A stretch of DNA of 64,000 nt from Chelonoidis abingdonii (taxonomy: Eukaryota > Chordata > Testudines > Testudinidae), in NCBI RefSeq assembly GCF_003597395.2, contig NC_133774.1:48828363-48892362 (forward strand), read 5' to 3'. Shown in pieces: positions 57,096 through 64,000 of the stretch (positions are counted from its first letter, which is position 1; each line of letters begins with the position of its first letter). The notes beneath the pieces are model-generated. The model was not told the DNA's origin. It did not search any database and saw nothing but the letters and a program-made list of their open reading frames with translations. Made by a program: the position numbers and the translations under genes.

Positions 57096-60078
57096 AACGT
57101 CCATTGATATAGACTGACCTTCTGCTGACTCCAAGTGCTGCTACTGCAAACAAAGGATGGAGGAGATAAGGATTACAAGAGAGACAGGCTAGATGGGAAG
57201 GATATGCAGTGGGGCAGGAGTCTGGGTCGGCAGTGTCAGTGATATAAGCCAACTGTGTGTGACCAAGGATTCTGTGGGGGAACTGACTGGATCCTCTCTT
57301 TTTGTGTCCAACATTTGCATTTTTGAAGGGGTAAAATTTTTGTTAAGAAAGTGTAATTTTGGGCGTGTCTCTGATCTCCACTGAAATGCACTTTCAACCT
57401 TTTCTTTTTACTCTATTTGTTTCAGTTAGGCTGGGCAGCATTTGTGGCTTGCTGGTTCTCTTTTTAATCTATCTATCTATACACACACCTCAGTGATATG
57501 ATGTGCTATCCACAAAGAAATCCTGTGTCTCATTTACAGCGCTATATACTTCAGGCATAATTTAAGCAAACAGGTATTTATACAAAAATCAGATACCTGA
57601 ACATATGTTTTCAATCACTGGGCCAAACTGAAAGATAATATGTCAGGATCTGCAAGTTCACATCAGTGGTGTGTGAAAGCAAGTAAGTGGAGGTATTGGT
57701 TCACCCATAACTGGGATGTGACAATATTTGTGGGGTATGGGAATGGGTAATGAGTAAAGGAGCCATAGCTTAGTTGTAAACTGTGTTCAGAACCTCGATA
57801 AAGACTTAGGGACAAAATTACACATTAGTAAGTGGATTCTAAGGTAGGGTATTCGCTACCCATAGTGCCCCCTTGTGTCAGAGTGTGATGCTGCAAGGGA
57901 CTTTGTCTCTGGTTCCTGTGTCTGGCTATTTGCTTCCTACTAGGTCTTCCTGGCTCAGCTCACTGGCCAAGTCACATAAAGTCGAGTCACCTTCCAGGGT
58001 AATAAAAGGTCCAAATGAAAAGTCAGACTAAACATACAAATAATAATTATAATTTTTCTACCCCTTTTTTTACTGGTCATCCCTCAGGCCTTCCCTCACA
58101 GAAACCTAATCTACTCCTGTAGTTGGATTTGCATGGTCCTTCCTTGGGGGTTGGTAGGGGAGCCCAGACACACCCTCTGCTCTGGGTTCTGGCCCAGGAA
58201 CCCTGTATTAAGCAGCTAAATCTGCTTCGTCAGACATGCTGCTGTTTCCCTGGGCCACTTTCTACCAGTAAACTCCTTTGTGCTGCTTCCCTACAGTCTG
58301 TACATAATGTAGCCTCTCTTTGGAGCTCAGGCCTCTAGATTCTTCCTCCTCTACTGACTCATAAGTCTTCTGTCCCTCTTGGATTCCACAAAAGTGCTTT
58401 TCTTGACCCTATCTCAGGGCCTCTCCTAGAGGAACCCAATTCTTCATTTCTCCTTAGCAGGCTTTCACTGTCTCCCTTTCCCAGGGACTGTGGCAGCTTC
58501 CTTTATGGATCTCTCTGCTCCTTGTTGGCCCTAGCTCAGGGCTTCTTCCACAGGAGCCTAAGCAATATTGGCACCTATGGGTTCTCCCACCTAGAGGAGA
58601 GTCATGCCTTCTCTGCAATCTCTTCCTTTAGACTCAGTTCCCACCTCTGTTTAAGTAGTCCTGATTCCCTGCAGCTGAGGTCACTAATTATTATTAAGTT
58701 ACCATACCCTAGCTGCTAGGTTAGAGGCAAGGCTCAGCAGCCAGCCTGTGACATGGGTCTAAAAGTCTGGGAGAACCTCAGTGAAGGTATTTTCACACTG
58801 ACAAACTTGAACCAGGTATATATTACTCCTGCATAGATACACTTGCTCCTAGTCCTGCTCCAGCCCTGCTCTTGCTGTGGCCCTGCTCCTAGTCCAGCTC
58901 TAACCCCATCCTACATGCTTGATTCTAGCTCTGAGCATTAGGCCTGACCATCTCCATCCCAGTTTCTCACAGAATCCAGTTTAGCAAACATTGAAATGCT
59001 TTGTGAAATCATGTTGGGTTTGCCAAAAATTCATTTTGGAGAAAAATCAGAAAAGAGTTCCAATAATGTTGAAACATCCCATTTTGACATTTTTGGAAAC
59101 AAATGTTTTGAACTTTTGTTTTGAAATGACTTTGTTCCATTGTTTTATTTGGTATTATAAAATAAAAAAGTTAAAATACAAGAAAAATACAATGTTTCTT
59201 AACTGACGATACATAATGAAGAAATATTTCCAAACGTCTAAGGCCCTGATCCTGCAAGCATCCCTGTGTGGGCACAGGACCTGAAAGGGCATAATACATG
59301 CAGACTATTATGCCTTCAGAAAGTCATCAGTAAAACCTGAAATGAAAAAGGCTTGGAAGTGATAAAATTCCAAAACAGACTAAAGCCAAAAATGTATTTC
59401 TGATTTCTCCATTGCAAATCAATCACTGACATCTGTAACTTTTCCTCTTCTTTTCTGCCTACAAACTAATTGGTTTTCCAAGATGGAATTCACAGACAGT
59501 GAATGTTCAGGAGCTAATGCATTCCTTGTAACCATAATACCTTTCCACTTCAGTCAGTCCAGCCTGACACAAACAGTATCTCCACCTCTACATTTCTCAT
59601 TTGGGAGGATCCTTCTCAGTTTAGATCCAGATTTTATCAGTCTTTACTGACTTCTAGCCCTCTCAAGGAACAGTTTAATCTTTTTCTTCCCTTAAAACTG
59701 TTCGTTCTCCGTCCCAGTTATGCCTATGAAGTCTGCAGGCTGATCAAGCTGATTGTAAAATTGTAACAAGAAGGATAATGCATCACTTGTTCTGAATAAT
59801 TATGTATAAGCAGAAAAACAAACATAAAGTAAAGCCTCGGTTAAATGGGTCATGATTTTATTTAGAAGTGAATGGGAACATAGGTATACATGTCACACAG
59901 ACAACCATGTGCCAGCTTAGGCTTCTTGCAGGAGCAAAGCTCTTCTAGTCACCATGGTTATTGTCTGCAGTGTAGCAGTGTTGGTGCCAGGATATTAGAG
60001 AGACATTTACAGAAATGTCACATTGGCTCTAAATCATATTTACAGCCAGTGAGGACAGAAGCCGGTTACAATGTAGAC
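57096..60078. other. Non-coding stretch; 57.9-58.75 kb pyrimidine-rich, possibly an old LTR
   Basis: 57,880-58,760 has loosely repeated words (CTGGCCCTAGCTCAGGGCTT, CCTATCTCAGGGCCTCTCC) and lies within flanks lacking clear ends. It may be a decayed turtle LTR, but TG/CA ends and a duplication were not found. A GATA/TATC microsatellite is at about 57,465-57,490. Nothing else recognised. Confidence 0.4.
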
Positions 60079-60781
60079 CAAAGGTGAAAGTAAGCCGGTC
60101 CGGTCCGGTACAGCTACCGGCAAGAGCCAGTGCACCGTGCTGGACCGCACCAGCTTCCATGGCAGGGATTGAAAGGGTTCAAAGCTCCCTGCAGCTGCAG
60201 GCAGCCCAGGGCCCTTTGAATCCCGGCCGCGGCTGGGATTTAAAGGGCTCAGAGCTCCCCGCTGCTGCGGGCAGCGCAGAGCCCTTAGAATCCCGGCCGC
60301 AGCTGAGATTTAAAGGGTTCAGAGCTCCTCATGGCTGCGGGCAGCCCAGAGCCCTTTGAATTCAGGCCACAGCTGGAATTTAAAGGGCTCAGAGCTCCCT
60401 GTGGCTGCGGGCAACCCAGAGCCCTTTGAATCCCCGCTGCGGCTCTGGCGGCTGGGCTGGGGCCAGGATTTAAAGGGCTCGGGGCTCCCCTCAGGGGCAG
60501 GAGCTCTGGGCCCTTTAAATCCCTGCCCCAGTCCCGCAAAGCTTGGGGTTCCCCCTGGCAGCCAGAGCCCTGGGCCCTTTAATTTTCCCTGAGCCCCGGG
60601 GGGCTCCCAGCCACCTCTTCAGCTGGGAGCCCCTGTTTGATTTAAAGGCCCTGGGTCTCCCAGCCACAGCCAGTGCCCCAGGGCCTTAAATCTTGAGAGA
60701 CCATGCCTCTTCCAGTTGAGGCCACGCCCCCCTCGGGACTCCAGCAGTACCGGTAAGTCCTGTAAGTTACTTTCACCCCTG
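60079..60781. mobile_element. 703-bp GC-rich hAT-type element with internal tandem repeats
   Basis: The left end is CAAAGGTGAAAGTAAGCCGG. The right end reads CAGGGGTGAAAGTAACTTAC on the other strand. The flanks ATGTAGAC (60,071-60,078) and ATGTAGAT (60,782-60,789) form an 8-bp duplication with one mismatch. The interior is a tandem array and non-coding; the open frames across it exist only because GC-rich repeats lack stops. Confidence 0.88.
60171..60540. repeat. 70-bp tandem repeat array within the hAT element
   Basis: Units start with AAAGGG(T/C)TC at 60,172, 60,242, 60,312 and 60,382, exactly 70 bp apart; the next start at 60,472 follows a 90-bp unit. Each unit is itself nearly palindromic, from AAAGGGCTCAGAGCTC to AGAGCCCTTTGAAT. 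Confidence 0.85.
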
Positions 60782-63641
60782 ATGTAGATGTGGCCTAAAT
60801 GTCTTTAGCCTGCACTGTCTTTGAGCCAAATCATGGATTGCTCCTCTATAGAGGACATGGAGCTCAGTAAGTTTGATCATTCCTTCATGGGGGGCAAGGG
60901 TGCCTCTTCCCCAGCAGAACAGGCAAGGAAGGTTTAACCCAAAACTTGTAAAACTGTTGAGAGTCTCCATGCCTCTGCACTACCTCCTGGCCTCCTTAGT
61001 AGCATGGTTCCTGCAGAAGTCATGCTCCTATGCACATCCTAGCTGGCTGCTGCTCTTGGGCTTGCAGTAAGGTGAGAAACTCTGTGTGAAAGGTAGAACT
61101 TACCTCTTGAGGATAAAGGGAAATATGACATAAGGTTCCCTTAGCTCTGCCTTTTCCAGTCCCTGGTTTGAGTCTTCCAAGTCCATGAATTACCCATGGA
61201 GAGGCAAGGATCAAAGCTGGTGCAAAGCTGATACTTCTCCTTCCATGACCTCTTCCTACTAGGACCCCCTGTTTTTTGGTCCCTTCCATTCATCGAAGTA
61301 GAGAGGAGCATTTGGCCCAATAAAACTATGGTATGTTTCAGATTTACTGCTTTAGAGCTTTTACAACATTACAGTGAAACTTCTTGAAGAGAAAATGTCT
61401 CAATTCTGTTCTTTACTGAGTTTAAAATTTCTAGTAAAAATAATGGTGATCTTTGCACATTCTAAGAAATGCCAGATGAATGTTAAACTCAATTATGGGA
61501 TAAGTAACAAAATTAAGAGTGCTAGAAATAGAAAAGCCAGATGTGCTTATCAGAAAAGTTATAAAGAAGGGGAGGGGTGTCAATAGAAGAAAGACCTATC
61601 CAGCACACCAGCTGGAGAAAAAGTGATCCAAAGCAAAATAATAATGTCTACCATTTACATATTTTCCCTTAGGGCAAGAACAAAAAGCAGAGGAATGAAT
61701 ATGTTGGCAGAGTCAGCCTTTTCAACAAAAAATCACTGCAGAAAACAAAACCAAAAAACCACCACACAATTTAGTTAAAAAAAAACGCAAAAGGGAAAAG
61801 TTTCAAGTATGTAGTTATAATGATTAAATTTAGACAAATTGTAGCACTCAGCAATGAGTGAATGGGCTGAAGACCAGGAGGGTCAGTTATGAGTGGTCTA
61901 AAGATCTTACAGTTAGTGCAGATTACTTCTCATAGCTGTCGTTGTCTGATTATCCTTTTCCTCACAGTCTCTGTTCTGCTTTAATTCTTCTCTTATTTCA
62001 CTGGCAATTTGTAGCCTAGAAGCTTAGCCACCAATGCCAATACTATGTTGACCTGCCAGGAGAGTGGTTGGCCCTTCACATGCAGAAACTAAGGGCCAGA
62101 TGCCAATTACAGCAGGATGGGGGAAGCTCCCAGTTACAACTCCCTGTTGCTCTCTCCTAGCCCCATCTTGGGGGCTGCTCTAACTTGAGCCAGCTGGCTA
62201 TGACTTCCCAAGGAACCATAGCCAACTGGGCATAGCTGGAGCACACAGTGGTCTGGTCATACCCCTCTACCTCAGATATCCCCCTGTGCTTGTGGTGACA
62301 AGGAGAAGGGTGTAGGAGCTAGCTATGCTGGTTCTATGCCCCCTTGAGAATCTCCCAAACTGGGGGAACCCCAAGCAGGTGATTTGTAGGTGTTTTCCAT
62401 TCCGTTTGGACCATCTGATGAGCACAAAAGAAGAACAAGGCAGAGCATCTGCCCCTAAGATTCTCATTTGCATGATCTCACTTCATTCATTCTGTTTTAG
62501 ATTTTAAGGTCTGTTCATGACTCATCTTGAGATGGATGGGTATTTATATACCTGCCACACTCTCGTACTCAGGAGTACTATCAAAAAATCTGACTCACTA
62601 TGAGTAAACTTGATGTTCATATGCACTACCTTTCACCAACTTAACACCATTTTGCTGCTACAAAAACAACGGTCATAGTGGTACTTTCATGAATTATGGG
62701 AAAAAACATAGCTTTGTGTCATGTAATGTACAGCCTAGTATGTACAGTGGTCCCTCCTGGACTGGATGGAACTAGAACTACTCAAAAATTGTAATCCTCT
62801 GAAATGGCCAGCACCTCCAACTGAAGCAAGTTGAAAGTTGAGAACATGCAGCATCTCACACGAGGTGCTAATTGTCAGTTTAAAAATACACCCTAAGTCA
62901 CCTTCTAGTGGGAGCTTACAGAGTATACGAATTATCTTGAATGGAAACACTCCTTTAACTGACAGAGGCCTGTATTTCTGACCGAAAAGACTTCTAGTCT
63001 GCAAATCATGTGTCCAGAGTTTAGATGACTGATTTTATTTCTAACCCTCAGTATGTACAAGAACAAGAATTCATTATAGTCCTTCCATTTTCCCTCTCTC
63101 TGCATCGGCATGCAAAGGGGAGAGCAAACGTCAAAACTTCTGGACAGTGAGGATAGTGGAGACTTATATTTAGCAAGACTTAAACTCTGGAGGTGTAGCT
63201 GATATATCAAATCTAGTCAAATCCCTTTACTCTTCCATTTGCAGTGATCATCTTTAACTAAACTATCCCCAAGTAGCTGAAGAGTTTCTTGTTCTCCACA
63301 AAGTGGCTTTTTAGAACTCCTGGTTTTGGTGTGGAAATGCTGCAGCAATTGTTGGGGGTGGGTGGACACTTTCAGCAAGAAGGCCCTGTTGGAAACTGAT
63401 TATATTTGTGATAATAGAAAAATGTGATTCCCCTAGAGTTCTTTTGTAGGCGGAATTAGTAATTATAAAGACAGGAGGGTTTAATTATATGTACTAGTTT
63501 TCTGCTCTGTACAATGTAATCTTGACAGGAACTGCAGAATATCTGCAATGCTTTTCTTCTGCTTTTTGCAAGTTCGGTGTATGTATATTGTCTATTAGCA
63601 GCACAAAGAGCCCAGAAGCAATGGTAAGGGATGTGGAGGAA
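60782..63641. other. Non-coding stretch, nothing recognised
   Basis: Short frames only; no repeat boundaries recognised. Confidence 0.5.
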
Positions 63642-64000
63642 GAACATAAGAACATAACATAAGAACATAAGAATGGCTGTACCTGGTCAGACCAAAGGTC
63701 CATCTAGCCCAGTATCTGTCTACCAACAGTGGCCAATGCCAGGTGCCCCAGAGGGAGTGAACCTAACAGGCAATGATCAAGTGATCTCTCTCCTGCNNNN
63801 NNNNNNNNNNNNNNNNNNNNNCGTTATAAACCCTACCCAACCGAACAGAGAAATGGATAGTGATTCCTACTACTCTCCTATCCTTCATATCCATCTCCAT
63901 GCTCTCGTAAACAGAGGCTAAGAGGAGCTTACCATTCTTTACCATCCTGGCTAATAGCCAATTAAATGGTTGAGAGCCCACCATCGAAATATTCAGGTTA
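63642..64000 (-). mobile_element. CR1 LINE 3' end, continues past the window
   Basis: Starts with a duplicated tail (GAACATAAGAACATAACATA, then AGAACATAAGAATGGCTG). It follows the same 3' UTR as the copy at 44,291 (GGTCAGACCAAAGGTCCATC, GAGGGAGTGAACCTAACAGG). It is interrupted by an assembly gap and by about 70 bases that do not match CR1. It resumes with ACCATCCTGGCTAATAGCC. Confidence 0.85.
63797..63821. other. Assembly gap (25 N)
   Basis: Twenty-five unresolved bases lie inside the CR1 3' region. The sequence on the right (CGTTATAAACCCTACCCAAC to about 63,890) departs from the CR1 copy at 44.4 kb and may be misassembled contig-end sequence. Confidence 0.98.

Noticed and set aside
57880..58760. 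Decayed LTR
   Set aside because: The wording is suggestive, but neither terminal TG/CA ends nor a target duplication could be found, so it is left as unassigned.
60171..60540. CRISPR-like array from regular spacing
   Set aside because: The 70-bp units are contiguous and similar throughout, without unique spacers; this is a vertebrate tandem repeat.
60079..60781. CpG island / promoter or proline-rich exon
   Set aside because: GC richness and long frames come from the 70-bp tandem repeat in a hAT element with inverted ends and a target duplication.

Overview
This is vertebrate nuclear DNA, most likely from a turtle. The background is AT-rich, CpG-poor, non-coding sequence crowded with transposon remnants. 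The repeat set fits a chelonian: CR1 LINEs in both orientations, a tRNA-headed SINE with a CR1-type tail (like turtle Cry I / polIII SINEs), DIRS tyrosine-recombinase retrotransposons, PIF/Harbinger and hAT DNA elements, and MIR-like CORE-SINEs. The turtle call is inference from repeat content; the vertebrate call is firm. I found no convincing host exon, tRNA or rRNA gene, CRISPR array or operon, so the window is intergenic or intronic. Every substantial coding signal belongs to a mobile element and is broken.

Layout. 1-8.4 kb: non-coding sequence with small ancient repeats. 8.76-13.7 kb: two solo LTRs of one family in opposite orientation, with target-site duplications, flanking unrelated DNA that holds a MIR-like SINE and a hairpin-rich DNA element. 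15.0-22.2 kb: the main structure, a minus-strand DIRS element of about 5.6 kb (gag, RT/RNase H/methyltransferase-like region, tyrosine recombinase, inverted terminal repeats, internal complementary region). It sits inside the internal complementary region of an older, 5'-truncated DIRS, which also carries a small hAT insertion. Directly beyond, at 22.25 kb, a repeat contains a hammerhead-ribozyme-like fold.

22.3-33.3 kb: mostly unassigned, with a 262-bp hAT MITE (perfect 8-bp duplication) and a CR1 fragment. 33.4-35.5 kb: a decayed PIF/Harbinger transposase on the minus strand, split by a 430-bp hAT MITE with a perfect 8-bp duplication. 35.7-49.9 kb: four CR1 fragments, one of them (44.29-46.54 kb) inserted in a hAT element, plus the tRNA-type SINE and a second MIR-like SINE. 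50.7-53.1 kb: a 160-bp foldback element and a 2.0-kb Harbinger-type element carrying a Myb/SANT-like gene fragment. 54.9-56.0 kb: a hAT-family transposase pseudogene. 60.1-60.8 kb: a GC-rich hAT element built on a 70-bp tandem repeat. The window ends in a CR1 3' end interrupted by a 25-N assembly gap.

The most informative observations are the DIRS-into-DIRS insertion at a sequence resembling the circular-intermediate junction, and the hammerhead-like motif. No gene set acts together as a living pathway here; the functional logic is that of the transposons.
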